Source: Reticulitermes speratus (Eukaryota > Arthropoda > Insecta > Blattodea > Rhinotermitidae). Taken from it: a stretch of 64,000 nt of DNA. The stretch's first letter is position 1. Every line of letters starts with the position of its first letter. The notes below the pieces were generated by a model. That model saw only the letters and a list, made by a program, of their open reading frames with translations. It was not told the origin of the DNA and made no database searches. This document shows, piece after piece, positions 32,346-43,234 of this stretch. The stretch spans positions 8,174,001-8,238,000 of the forward strand of contig JAJKFL010000004.1 of assembly GCA_021186555.1 (NCBI GenBank), read 5' to 3'. Both the position numbers and the translations under genes were made by a program.

Positions 32346-32396
<51 letters not shown>
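32342..32396. repeat. (TA)n microsatellite
   Basis: An uninterrupted AT dinucleotide run of roughly 50 bp. Confidence 0.95.
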
Positions 32397-32397
<1 letters not shown>

Positions 32398-32418
32398 TAT
32401 ATTTATAGATAGTTATAT

Positions 32419-32450
32419 GAGATTCGTGATATATATATATCACGAATCTC
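32419..32450. repeat. perfect 32-bp palindrome
   Basis: GAGATTCGTGATATAT followed directly by its exact complement. It probably represents an inverted duplication around the TA-rich centre. Confidence 0.9.
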
Positions 32451-34260
32451 AGAATAAGTTCTTCCTTTCGTAAACGGTGACACAGGCACTGAGACGTTGT
32501 GATCTTGAGCGATCATTAGGTGGGGACACCTTGTGTGTGAAAAAAAACTATTAGAGTGATGGAATGCAGTGTTGCCACTTTCACTGTTTTATACCGCACG
32601 AGTCCTATATTATTGACATTCAACATCCTACCATATGGAAACCCTGTACAGCAGGGTAGGACTCAATTACATCCTTTGTTTTGTGGTGTTATCTCACAAA
32701 CTACTTTCCTTTTATTTGCACAGTATGATAAAATATATGTAGTCCATTGTAAAAGAATTTGTTAAAACCATGTTTTTACATTAAAATGCCTGTAAATATA
32801 GCAGTTGATAATGGCTCATATGTTGATATAGAGGCTTTTAATCAAAATGGTTCCTAACATCCTGTATTTCTGCACACCTTATGTGTACACTGTGTAGATG
32901 TAAGTAGAGAGGTCTCAAAACAAATAGGCTCAAGATCCTGAACTGTATTCTAGAGGGTGGTTGTTTTGAATCTCTGCTTCAACACCGACTAGCCTGACTG
33001 AAGCACTTCCTGGTTTTTATCAGTTTATCAAGGCGAATAACAGGAGAGTTTGTCAACCGCAAAAAAAAAAGCCACGGTCAGTACCTTCTGTATACTTCAC
33101 AATTTATTATTCAGTAACCATCCTAGCATTCGAAGGAAGCAATGTCCATTGCTGAGCTAGAACCAGTGTCTTGTGATAAGTCATACATGAAGAAGTAACA
33201 TATGTACTACACAATACATAAATCCATTATTTACTCAACTTTTTTCTCATTGACCCTGAGAATGCTGTGCATTTTGTGCCCAAGTTAGGAACTCTTTCAT
33301 TATGTCGTGCTAACGAGACGAGAGGCTTACCTTTATCTTTGTAATAAAAAGAAGTTTTTTTGAAAGTGCAGATTTTTGCAGTTTTGGTTGGTGTGATAAA
33401 TCAAAACTTGTAAAATGTTTTTTTTTTTTCATTTTTTTTGTGGTGTTTGATGTTTTTCTTGTTTTTGTTATTGTTATTTTTGTTGTTGTTGTTGTCGTCA
33501 TCGTCTTTATCACCAAACACACCACTTCCGATATTTTTATCTTTAATAAATCTTGAACCTCAATTATACCATTTTTTGCTTAGAATTTTTCAGTTACTGT
33601 TTTCTGGTAAGCTCTGTGCTTTCAGTTCCGACAGTAGTATAGCGAATAACGTACCAGTTATATTGAACAATATCCGTTAATGTGAGCGCTCACTTGGAAA
33701 TCCTTTTGACGTTTCAATAAACTGCCATGGACAGGGACATTTTGTGTATATCTGCAGTTGCGTATGGCGATGTTGTGTTCGGAATGCTTTTATTGCTCTA
33801 AATGTTTGTGGACATCAGTATACATTAAGGAGACTTTGACAATGCTATGGAAATATTTTGTAAATGTGTTACGATCCACCGACCGAGTTCAAATTACGCT
33901 TATACGCGGTCAAATGCTGAACGGTACGCTCTTTATGAGAATTTTGGAGTGAGGAAGGGGCGGAAGTTACCCCCTGTAACGGTAAGGCCTTTCAACATGA
34001 GCCTTGTAAATATATCTAAAAGCGTGAAAATGGGGGGTCTTTACTGTAGCGACAATAAACACTCCTGTATTATGAGATGTAAGCCAGTGCAGTTTGGTAA
34101 ATATGTACTGTGTTTCCACACGTTCCTTCCGCTTCCATCTTCTGGGTAGAAAAACACACTGCTGAGCTTAGCGTGGAAGTAGGAATTCCCATCAAAATTT
34201 TGGTGCCCGTCTAACAAACCTCACATCATGACATCCCATAAGACAGTAAGTAATCTTTGA
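32451..34260. other. no gene recognised
   Basis: A T-rich, TTG/TTT-repetitive stretch lies at 33418-33500. Two overlapping plus frames at 33758-34149 show no domain. No terminal repeats were resolved. Confidence 0.4.
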
Positions 34261-34877
34261 AGAGTGAGAATTGTTTACCTTGATTTTAGGTTTCCGCCGC
34301 GTAATATCCCAGAAGAGCGCAGATCTGAGAACTGTTTATGTTGCTGGCACACTCACCGTTTGAAATCGAGGCGAGACTTTCCGAAGCGAGCCGATGTGAC
34401 CCGAGCCGAGACGAGCCGAACCGAGTCGATTAGAGTCGAGTCCGACTCGCGGTAATGCTGCAAACGTAGACTCGTTTGTTGAGCATTCGAAAGGAATGCC
34501 TAAGGGGAGTTCAGAAATGCGCGTAGTGTTTTAATGAAACTGTTAGCAGAACAAAGTCTGGAAACCCCTGACTTATTACGCCTTTGTTTACATTCGGAGA
34601 AATTCAGTGTGTCATTCTGTACAAAGCTCTGCTCTTATGATATATACCTTTCGAAAATACTGGCAGCTGACTTCAACAATGGTAATGCCTCATCGGACTC
34701 TTGACAGAGACTAACAAGTGTAATTTACAACAGGTATTACATTTTACCCTGATTGACAACTGGAGAATAAATCATTTGTCTGAATGTATAATTTCTCCAA
34801 CGAGGAAAGGAGGTGTTAATTGCAAAAGCCTTGCAAGCCTATGCATTATTTGTAAACTGTTTGCCTATTTCTCTTTA
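34261..34877. other. foldback fragment and a CGAGC-rich block
   Basis: 34283-34330 (ttaggtttccgccgcgtaat, atcccagaagagcgcagatc) is an outer-end fragment of the family at 10797 and 39671. 34365-34450 is a short-period block of gagccgag/gagtcgag words. No gene. Confidence 0.45.
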
Positions 34878-34947
34878 TATACAGGGTATACACAAACGAA
34901 TGGTGCGGTTTCATAGTTTTCACATTCTTTTGTGTATACCCTGTATA
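34878..34947. mobile_element. 70-bp mini-MITE with 19-bp terminal inverted repeats
   Basis: TATACAGGGTATACACAAA at the left and its complement at the right, with a 32-bp interior. The form TACAGGGT...ACCCTGTA is typical of Tc1-like or similar short elements. Confidence 0.7.
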
Positions 34948-36109
34948 TTGATCTCAGAAGTACATAACGCAATCTACAACTAGAACCAGTGGTGTCTGCT
35001 CGAATCTGGTACACGCTGTTTTCAAATTCATTATTATTAGCAGGAAATTTGAGAAAATTCAATGAGGAATCATTTACTTTGTATCTTGAGCCACTAGACA
35101 CTTTGTTATTTTCATTATTTCTTTCATACACTTATCTTTCTCCTTTCTTTCCCCATTAAAACCGTGAAATAAGTTTCTTCTTTTCACTTCAGACTACATA
35201 GTTTCTAACATACTTTTTGTGTAATTACGTGGAGAGTGCTTCTGCTTAAAACTCTTATATTATGGACTCTGTACAGTATCTGTGCTGCACTTCTTACGTT
35301 TTTTATTTATTGCAGGTAGAAATCTCTCATGATTAAGGTTATATCTCTAAGCACACATTGCTGTCTGTCAGAAATTTGTTTCTGTTTGCGTGGTTCAGTA
35401 TTATAACACCGAAATATGTTTTATAAAAGTCTTGTAGATCTGAATAAGGTCTTATTTAAGAAATGTTATGCACACGTTTTTATGTTATATCGTAAACACG
35501 TGTGTGTAATGCTACACCACTATAGCGCTGTCTTAGCGTGGGAACAGTGGAGGGACGTCCTTTGCCTCCTGGAAGTTCCAGCTGACAGTAAGGAACCCTT
35601 CAGATTCCAGTATTATGAGTAACAAAACTACTGGTATGTGGCAGCAGTTATCGTCACTGGCAATCAAAAATATATGCCTGAGGTAGTTCGGTCTAAATTC
35701 ATTATTTCAAGGTCGTACAGTAGCCAAGTAATCACCGGACCTCGCTATCGAATGCTTGATAATTGTGTTTCGTGTTTTGGATTCGCCAGCCTGAAATCTC
35801 GGATTTCCTGGTTCTTTTACGTTTTCACACAGTCTGCCCAAAATATTATGTGAAGTAACTAAAACTAATCCAGACCGATATTTTGCACATCGTTTAAATT
35901 AATTACGCATTAATGCTGCTCTCATTTGAGTCGATAAACGCTGAGCTGCTGATACAGTAGTTAAATTGACCTTAAATATGTAAGTGAATGAATAAACGAA
36001 TTATTAAATAAATGTATAAAATAGTAAATAAATAAATAATGTAACAGTTATTCGGATAAATAAATGGCTCCTTGGAGAAGGCTTCTTCTGAAGAAGCTGA
36101 TAGTTGCTC
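34948..36109. other. no gene recognised
   Basis: Short frames only. An AAATA-rich stretch lies at 36000-36065. Confidence 0.4.
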
Positions 36110-36360
36110 AGCTAGTGAAGAAATTCCCCGCATTTTAGGGAACACGAATTTTTATCACCGCGTGCATAGGAGTGACCAGATCCATCCACTCCACGCCCTC
36201 GAATTCTCCTTCTTGAAAACAGATTTAAATATTATCCTTCCATCTCTACCTGGCTTTCCCAGTTTGTCTCTTTCCTTCAGGTTTACGCACCAAAACCCTA
36301 TATGTTTCTCTCCTCTCCCCATACGTGCCACTTGCCACGCCCAGCTCATTCTTGCTTTGA
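36110..36360 (-). pseudogene. LINE ORF2 C-terminal fragment (WAGHVARMG / KPEGKRP family)
   Basis: The minus strand translates as SWAWQVARMGRGEKHIGFW, then VNLKERDKLGKPGRDGRIIF, a decayed version of 'WAGHVARMG..R..Y.VLVGKPEGKRP.GRPR.RWED'. It aligns with 10365-11180 (cagtttgtctctttccttcaggttt at 36260 and tttggtctctttccttcagg at 11046). The accgcgtgcataggagtgac region corresponds to the DNA after RWED. Confidence 0.6.
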
Positions 36361-36869
36361 TTATCCCAATAATATTTTCGGAAAAATATCATCATAAATT
36401 TTAAATTTGACGTATTTAAATAAACGTATTTGGCGTCATGTTTATTTTATACCACGCAAATAAATAATTAAATAATATTAATTTTTCCTTGTAAATGAAT
36501 TTCAAATCATGTTGCTATGTAACATTACTGTAGTTAGATGTGCTTACATATGGCATAATAACGAAGCTATAGTTCATTAGTAACACAATGCCTGTTCATT
36601 AACGTGCATAAGGGGACTAATTAAAAGCGAAATCACAATTAAATGTATTATTTTTTCCTCTTCGTTAAGAATTTAGCTGTGTTTTTTAATTTTAATAAAT
36701 GTTGCAGGATTTGAAGTCAACCACATTACATGGCAACCAGTTTGGTTGAAACATGGAGAATACGAACATAATGATGGAACAAGATATATGATTGTAGAAT
36801 AGGCAGCATCTGTAATACGGTGTTTCGAATATGTTGACATTTCATAAATGTAAAAGTATTTTTTGTTGT
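36361..36869. other. no gene recognised
   Basis: AT-rich, unassigned. Confidence 0.35.
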
Positions 36870-37641
36870 TATTTCGTACTATGTATGTACTAGCAGAAAA
36901 CAAGGACGATATGGGCCAACTGATAAAAATGGTCAAAATCAGCAGTGAAAAGGCGGGTCTTAAACTGAACATAAAGAAAACCAGAGTAATGAAGCATTGT
37001 GGATCAAGGAAACATATTAGTTGGCGGCGAAGAAATAAGGACTGTAACAAGCTACAAGTTTTTAGGGGCTCTCATCACCAATGACGACTATATCTATGAC
37101 GAGATCAAGAGAAGAATAAGCTTGGGCAAAGCAGCAATGGTAAAACGGACAAAAATTATGAAAGACTCAGGAGTTTCGACCAACACAAAAGTTAAGTTAG
37201 TGCAAACAATAGTTTTCCAGCTGTATGGATGCGAAAGCTGGACGTTAATGAAGGCAGACAAAAGGAAGCTAGATGCCTTCGAGCTATGGACGTGGAGAAG
37301 ACTGCTCAGAATAACATGGACAGCAAGAACGGACGAATGCATCGGTGATTAAACAAATTAAGCCCAGGCACTCCCTAGAAACCTTAGCTGCAATAGGCAA
37401 ATTGAAATATTTTGGACACATAATGCGCACGTCAGATTGACTGGAAAGGGATTTGATGTTAGGATTGACAGACGGCAGTAGGAGAAGAGGAAGACAGCGG
37501 ACAAAATGGACAGACGAAATGCGAAGAACCATGATGATGAACTGGCATGACACCATAAATGCCACGCAAAACAGAACGCAATGGAGGAACCTGATCTACA
37601 AGGCCGTGGAAAATAGGAAACGACAAAACGAAAATGACTAA
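36870..37641 (+). pseudogene. non-LTR retrotransposon ORF2 C-terminal third, frameshifted
   Basis: Three consecutive frames together give a familiar order. First is KAGLKLNIKKTRVMKHCGS (end of the palm). Next is TSYKFLGALITNDDYIYDE, then EIKRRISLGKAAMVKRTKI, TIVFQLYGCESWTLMKADK and FELWTWRRLLRITWTART. Last, after another shift, is KLKYFGHIMR, SRRRGRQRTKWTDEMRRTM and WRNLIYKAVENRKRQNEND with a natural stop at 37641. At least two frameshifts and one stop (after HIMRTSD) break it. The upstream RT core with its catalytic aspartates is missing, so it is a 5'-truncated dead copy. Confidence 0.82.
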
Positions 37642-38091
37642 GGGATAGCAAGACCCTGTACCTCTTGCTCAGAAAATCCAATGGGATCACCAGGGGTCAC
37701 GTGCGACCTGAAGGAACTACTGCTATTTGGTTTAGTTTTCTTATTTTGTGTACGTTGTGGTTTAGTAATCTGATGACATTGTTACAGTGGAATTGAAGTC
37801 TACTAGCTAAACAACAATGCATTTTAAGAAAGAACGTGGTATGAGGAGGTTTGATGGTGCAACTGAATTAAATTTTACCAGTAACCAACATTGTTGCAAA
37901 TATAGAGTATTTTTATTGCATAGATTTATAAAAGGATTTTCTTGTACTTTATTGCACATTCATCTATCAAAGGACTTTGAAACAACAACTGTTTATATCA
38001 AATACGTGTATAAAATGACGAACAATGTCAACACAGACATAAGTGAAAACAGGTGACCATATATAAAAATATCTACGTTTCCATAGCAACC
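37642..38091. other. LINE 3' flank and unassigned sequence
   Basis: The first 100 bp after the stop (gggatagcaagaccctgtac ... cacgtgcgacctgaaggaac) is probably the LINE 3'-UTR. No gene beyond. Confidence 0.4.
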
Positions 38092-38109
38092 AAAGTACAC
38101 TACAAACAA

Positions 38110-38709
38110 CTGGAATACGTGGAAATGAAATCGCCGACGAGCTCGCAAAAGGGGGTTCTGGGAACAGCTTTATGGGACCAGAGCCGGCCCTGGGAGTCTC
38201 AAGGCAAAGTATAAGAAAGAAAATTCAGTGCTGGTTAGATAAACAGCACTTGATAATGTGGCAGGGATTAGCTGGAACTCAAAGACAGGCTCGAGAAATG
38301 ATCTCGGGCCCTTGTATTGCCGCTAAGACCAAACTGCTGTCCTTTAATAGGACACAATCCAGAGTGGTTGTTGGCCTACTTACTGGACATAACACTCTGA
38401 GAAGACATCTTCACATAATGGGAATAAGTGATAGCCCCATGTGTAGGAAATGCAGAGCAGAGGAGGAAACCTCAGCTCATGTCTTGTGCGAATGTGAAGC
38501 CCTGGCAACACATAGACATATTTACTTGGGTTCTTTCTTTTTACACCCTGAAGATATCAAAGAACTAGATATAGGGGCGATCTGGACCTTTATTATAAGG
38601 ACAGGGCTCCTGACCTAGATTTGGTTAAGGGGCACAAAGGGCCTGCTAAAGGCCTACGTGCATCGGGACCATAAAGGGCCCGACCCATATTTATATTCTA
38701 TTCTATTCT
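38110..38709 (+). mobile_element. 5'-truncated LINE insertion with 18-bp target-site duplication
   Basis: The perfect direct repeat AAAGTACACTACAAACAA occurs at 38092-38109 and 38710-38727. The insertion between them starts inside an RNase H coding region and ends in a (TATTC)n tail, with no poly-A. This is direct evidence of target-primed retroposition with 5' truncation. The perfect duplication suggests it is recent. Confidence 0.9.
38112..38618 (+). pseudogene. LINE ORF2 C-terminus: RNase H end plus Cys-rich tail
   Basis: An uninterrupted 168-codon frame from the truncation point to TAG. It opens with GIRGNEIADELAKGG, the conserved last segment of the retroelement RNase H fold ('G..GNE.AD.LAK'). 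The tail then reads LLTGHNTLRRHLHIMGIS and CRKCRAEEETSAHVLCECEAL, the Cys/His cluster common at the end of RNase H-bearing non-LTR elements (Jockey/I/R1-like groups). The first in-frame ATG is at 38172. It lacks its RT and endonuclease, so it cannot function. The intact frame indicates a young insertion. Confidence 0.85.
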
Positions 38710-38727
38710 AAAGTACACTACAAACAA

Positions 38728-38889
38728 TAGTGAGTGACGCAATAATATAGTGCATAATCTATAGGGAGTGTTTTAAAAAAACATATCGGCTTGCGAAGTG
38801 ATAAAGTAAGATTGGTGAGATAAGACGTTGACCATATACCTCTACAGAGGATTAACATATGTACGTGTTTTGAGAACAGTCAGTTGTGA
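38728..38889. other. no gene recognised
   Basis: Unassigned sequence leading into the hammerhead-like motif. Confidence 0.3.
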
Positions 38890-38931
38890 CCCCCTGAGGA
38901 TGGCTCATTCGTGAGCCGAAACATGTCGGGG
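38890..38931 (+). ncRNA. best candidate hammerhead-like ribozyme
   Basis: Stem I CCCC (38890-38893) pairs with GGGG (38928-38931). Core CTGAGGA (38894-38900) fits CUGANGA. After one extra T, stem II is GGCTCA (38902-38907) and TGAGCC (38912-38917) closing a TTCG tetraloop. GAAA follows at 38918-38921. The short step ACATGT is self-complementary, so stem III could form across two molecules. C38927 occupies the cleavage position (GTC), with the break predicted before 38928. All three helices and the invariant bases are present in 42 nt. The only departure from the textbook core is the extra base after CUGANGA. Confidence 0.5.
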
Positions 38932-39670
38932 CTTTTTATCAAACAGTTTTAGGATATTTTAGTGTTTTATAAACAGGTGCATTTAGTTGGTGAAAAACAT
39001 TGTCTATAAATACGTGTATGTTTTACATTAAGTGAAAATGTTTATACGAGGAGGCCTATGTGATAAAATAGACGCAGTTCTATTCAGATTGTGTCTAATG
39101 TAATAGTAACATGCCAACGGACGGTCTAGTGATCCTTACATACCTTTATTATATAAATGTATATGAACAATACATAATAAACCTCTGAGCCTTATTGCTC
39201 CTCACTGTAGTCACTGCCTTTTCTGAATTGGTGTTGATTAATAAAAAATTTAATTCTGTTCTTTTTCCCTCTCTCTCTCTCTCTCTCTCTCTTGTCTCTC
39301 TGTGGAACTCTCTATTTAATGTCATGTCACAGATAAAGTGAGGTGTTCATTTGTATAAAAGATTTCTGGTATAACGCTGATTTTTTTGTTACACTACATC
39401 AATGTAATATAATTTGTTTGTGATTTCGAAACTCCCTATGTCTGTACGACGCCCAAGTTCCGAGACGTAACTAGGCGTTTGTCTTTAGTATTCACGACGC
39501 CTCTCCAACTCTGCCCCTTGTCATAACTTGACTGGACCCTATTACAATGTTAGGTGGAAATGAACCTCTTTCCTTTATAATGTCTAAATTTGCATAAGGC
39601 TGACTAGGGGAGGCAAACAGCTAGGCGTCTGATCTTGAGTTGCTTATTAGCGTGAATATGCCAACTGAAT
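38932..39670. other. no gene; (TC)n microsatellite inside
   Basis: (CT)n at 39269-39291. Otherwise unassigned. Confidence 0.4.
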
Positions 39671-40008
39671 ACGCAGCGTAGATTGGTAATTAGTTACCGA
39701 CGTTTCGGGACAACCTATCGGTCCCATATTCAAGGCTTAAGCAGTCCAAGAAGGATGCTGGGAAATATAGGTGTGCAGTTATATAAAGAATAGCGTGGGC
39801 AGTGATTGGTTCTCAGGGAACGTGGTGCTAGATAATTCGGTTAGCGGGGGGTGGAGGACCCGAAAAGCATTATTCTTGGACTGCTTATCTTTGAGGATGG
39901 CACCAATAGGTTGTCCCGAAACGTCGCTACCTAACCACCAATCTACGCTGCGTAACATTTCAGAAGAGTGAAGATCTCATTTACACCGCGGCGGAAGCTT
40001 GAAATTAT
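39671..40008. mobile_element. foldback element, sister of 10797-11037
   Basis: The arms 39671-39755 and 39872-39953 are inverted: acgcagcgt / acgctgcgt outermost, then accgacgtttcgggacaacc / ggttgtcccgaaacgtcg, then aagcagtccaagaa / ttcttggactgctt. The spacer is about 115 bp. A single-sided tail (cagaagagtgaagatctc ... cggcggaagcttgaaat) extends to about 40008 and matches fragments at 10800, 27335 and 34283. Each arm has a hammerhead-like box: plus TTGAGGA-T-GGCACC...GTCCC-GAAACGTCG, minus TTGAATA-T-GGGAC...GTCCC-GAAACGTCGG. Both have lost the first C or G of the core. Confidence 0.78.
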
Positions 40009-40212
40009 ACAAAGAGTGTTCTAGTGACAGCTACAGAGGAGCGATGTTGTGCTTGTGGATCGGCCCGACTGACGACAGGAGGGTCCGGCCCTTAGAACCG
40101 ACAGCGTGCTTGCGAAATGTCTGTCGGTTCTGAAGGACCGAACCAACGAGCCGGGATAGCCCAGCTGATGCGTGACCCCATGAATTGGATTACTGGGATT
40201 TGAATCCAGATA

Positions 40213-40474
40213 CAGTAGTCCCTCCGTATCCGCGGGTGATACGTTCCAAGACCTACCGCGGATGCCCGAAACCGCGGATAGTAGCAAACCCTATATATAA
40301 AAGCACAGAGTAAACTTTACATCGACTAAAGTCGACGCAGGCAAATTAAAATGTAAATACTGAAATCGACCATGGTCGATTTTGGCAATGAATGTGTTAA
40401 TATTTTCGGGCCGAGGTAAACCGCGGATAACTGAAACCGTGGATACCGAATCAGCGGATACGGGGGTTCTGCTG
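40213..40474. mobile_element. pogo/Tigger-like MITE, 262 bp
   Basis: The left end CAGTAGTCCCTCCGTATCCG and the complement of the right end CAGCAGAACCCCCGTATCCG are inverted, each flanked by TA (40211-40212, 40475-40476). CAGT ends with TA duplication and ccgcggat-rich subterminal repeats fit the pogo/Tigger branch. No transposase frame. Confidence 0.72.
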
Positions 40475-40735
40475 TACATAAATGTTATTCGTCTAGACAC
40501 TGAACTTCTGGGTAGACTAAAATTTTGCAGGTGGGATACTTTTTCGTCCAGACAGCATTTGAGGTCTTAATTAACATTAACAAATATTTTGTAGTTTATG
40601 TAACGAAGGTGTCAAAATGCGACTACAGAGTCCCCCGACGTAAAATTTAAATTTAAACACTTTTAGATTTACGCTATTTGAAAGAAGTAAAAAATTAAAA
40701 ATATTGTTTTTGAAATGAATGACGAATTTTTCTTT

Positions 40736-40905
40736 GAGGAAATCAAAGCGCAGTGAGACGAAGGTGGAGAAAGAATACTGCTGGGCGATAACACAGAAAG
40801 CTGCGCGGCCATGCTGCTTCCGATAGAGTTTCGGTATGTTGGATTTCGGATTTGAACTGTATTCCCTTCTATGTACATATGTAGTGGACTTATGTTCATT
40901 GGATT
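40736..40905 (-). repeat. unknown dispersed repeat, copy 1
   Basis: On the minus strand it shares sequence and reading frame with 62300-62455 (+). The translated peptides align as IGSSMAAQLSVLSPSSIL versus IGRSMSAQPPVFSPSSIL, followed by SSHCA(L/F)I. Whether this is a decayed protein-coding retroelement or a non-coding repeat is not clear. Confidence 0.6.
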
Positions 40906-41469
40906 CCGACTTGCACAGAATTTGTCTTGCGTTGGACATTCTGGAAGAAGCGGAGTGTCTCTATACAGCATAAAACTGCGATGATTTTTAAAAGAGTAAT
41001 ATGAAAATGTTTGGAAAGGAGCTCTCATGACGTTATCGAATTACCGTCCCGGAATTTTTCCGGAGGGATTGAGGAAAACTATGGAGGAGCTCAGTGAAGG
41101 TAGCCCGTATCTCGGTCACGAGTCTTATCGAACGACTTCTATTACCGCCAAAGAATGCTCCTCGGTTCCAGCAACTTTTAACCTTTAGGAGACAGATTTA
41201 AATGCCAATTGTATTTCTTGACTGCATGAGTTTTTGTGTCGTAGCATGGACATTTAAATTGCTAACAAGCAAACTGCTGAGACCAAAATATGGCATGATG
41301 AAAGACTACAGTGCGATGCAGCCTTCGACTAATGAGGTTAACCGAAAGGCACTGAATTGTTGGTGGCGATGTAACATTCGGACGACTGGCATTGTCCGTC
41401 TCCCACGTGTTATGTAATTTGTGCGAAGAATGTAACAAATTCCTTTCATGTCAGTAGTTTTCTGTTATG
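40906..41469. other. no gene recognised
   Basis: Unassigned. cggaatttttccggaggg near 41050 is a small hairpin. Confidence 0.35.
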
Positions 41470-41800
41470 GCAGTTACAGTGACTTGGCTACTGGCTGGAC
41501 GGTCCGGGCTTCGAGTCAAGGGATTTTGCTCTTCTTCGAAATGTTCGGACCGTCTCTGGAGCCAACCCAGCTTCCTACTCAAGGAGAACCGGAGTTCTTT
41601 TACGGGAGGGACACGACCGACAAGTAAAAGTACGTTAATTTTCTCCATAGCGCCTAGATCCTTTCTAATTCCAATTGGCACCTGAGTTCATTCGCCTAGC
41701 TTAGGCGCCAGATGTGAAAAGGACCACTTATGTTCTTCTAGTGTCAAGATTAAGAATGCGTGGAGCTATAACACTATTCCCATACACCTTCATATCGCGG
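41470..41800 (+). mobile_element. SINE-B, diverged, with internal extra sequence
   Basis: The head is cttggctactggctggacgg with a B-box-like gggcttcgagtc. The body is ccgtctctggagccaaccc and ttacgggagggacacgac. The end is agattaagaatgcgtggagc. It is longer than the other copies by roughly 70 bp around 41640-41730. Confidence 0.65.
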
Positions 41801-42679
41801 ATTTTAATTAAGCACAGTGACAACTTTATCTGTATATTAAGGATAGGTTTATTAGAGGAAAATTAGATTAACTGTAACATAAGTTGTCTCGCTTGTGGGA
41901 AGTGGAATATGCCTGTAATGTTCTAGTGGAGTTATGTGAAGTAAAAAGATAATTTGGGTGACGTAAGTGTAGTTGTGATGGTAATATTTTAATGTATCTT
42001 AGATAAATGCGCTGCGAGATTTGGCCTGGTCTGATCTGGTTCAAGGTAGAATGCCCGATTATTTTTCTGGAAGTATGTTAAATTTTGTGTTCTATTGAGG
42101 CGGAAAGTTATATTTTCCTCCATTTGTTTCACTCAGACAAAAAAAAAAAAGAAATAGATTGCAATTTAGGATCCAACACCAAATTTGTTTGAACTAATTC
42201 TGTCTGTCATATTTGTTAATATCCAGCAGCCCTAATGTCAAGTTTTTCTCTATTGTTGTCAGAAGCACTCGTCTGAATGTAACTGTGGCTAAATAATTAA
42301 TTTATTCATTACACCATTGTCGATGCAATCACATATTGCAAACTATATTAATGATTTTATTAATTAAAGTAACTTCATAATGCATGAAATATAGTCTGTC
42401 GCCTGTGTGTTTTTGTAAGTTTTCATTTTACTTTATTATACGTCAGCGATGATCCATTACAACGAATATTATCACTTTGCTAAAACAACATGAAAGAATA
42501 AATTGAAACAGAAGAGATGGCATTTCGTAAGTCAGTTGGAGGCAATCGCATTATAGAAACTAAAACAATTAAAGAAATATTAGAAGTAAATATAATCAGT
42601 TGGTCATATTGGACTACAAACTGATGTGGTCATAATATTTCTTAAAAATGAACTATTCACTCATTCACAAGTTGTATGA
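41801..42679. other. no gene recognised
   Basis: AT-rich, unassigned. Confidence 0.35.
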
Positions 42680-42770
42680 AATCATCCTGATTGGAAGAAG
42701 GAAAGTAGGGCGACCAAGAAATAGACGGATAGACCAACACACGCGAAGACGCAAGAAGCTTGGAATGGAA
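42680..42770 (+). pseudogene. LINE ORF2 tail remnant (RRKVGRPRNRRIDQ)
   Basis: The plus strand gives RRKVGRPRNRRIDQHTRRRK, resembling the 'GRPRKRW.DQ' segment near the end of non-LTR ORF2 proteins. Only about 30 codons remain. Confidence 0.45.
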
Positions 42771-42844
42771 TATATCCTCTTGCTGATGATTATAATTATT
42801 ATTTATAAATTATGTGAGAGTTTATATTCTTACAACTGTGTTGA

Positions 42845-42892
42845 CTACGAAGATTGAGGCAGCAAAATCCTCCGAAACATCGGTAATTATTT
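42845..42892 (+). repeat. hammerhead-like / antisense 'PCSLV' repeat fragment
   Basis: Plus strand: CGAAGA-TT-GAGG-cagcaaaat-CCTC-CGAAACATCGG. The core is CGAAGA rather than CTGAAGA, with a 4-bp hairpin. Spacing is the same as at 46735-46795. Confidence 0.45.
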
Positions 42893-43040
42893 ACCTCTTT
42901 TGTAAAACTTCAATCTTTATCACTTAAAAATCAATTTTCTTAAAAATAACGTAATTTGAAAATAGAATGAATTGTCGTACTTCAATTTTGAAATAAGTGC
43001 TTAGAATATATATTTGTTTAAAAAATAAAGACATTAAAAC

Positions 43041-43234
43041 CAACAAATACGCTATTTTTAGGAATAATCCCTAATTATCTTTAAGGTATTCCGATATATT
43101 TCGGCCCTTTCGAGTCATTGTCACGGAGATTCAAGTAACTACAAAGCAAAGTGTTTGAGGATATAATACTGCCGATACTTGGTAAATAAATTATACAAAA
43201 TTTGGGGGTTTCCCTAAAAATAGCGTATTTGTTG
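43041..43234. mobile_element. 194-bp foldback element with perfect 22-bp terminal inverted repeats
   Basis: 43041-43062 (CAACAAATACGCTATTTT..) is the exact complement of 43213-43234. The interior minus strand has GTGACAATGACTC-GAAA-GGGCC-GAAATATATCGG, a degenerate hammerhead-like box. A half copy of the same end occurs near 44580-44620. Confidence 0.75.

Noticed and set aside
33758-34149. Protein-coding exon candidate (CKPVQFGKYVLCFHTF)
   Set aside because: Overlapping frames without a recognisable domain or splice context; not supported.
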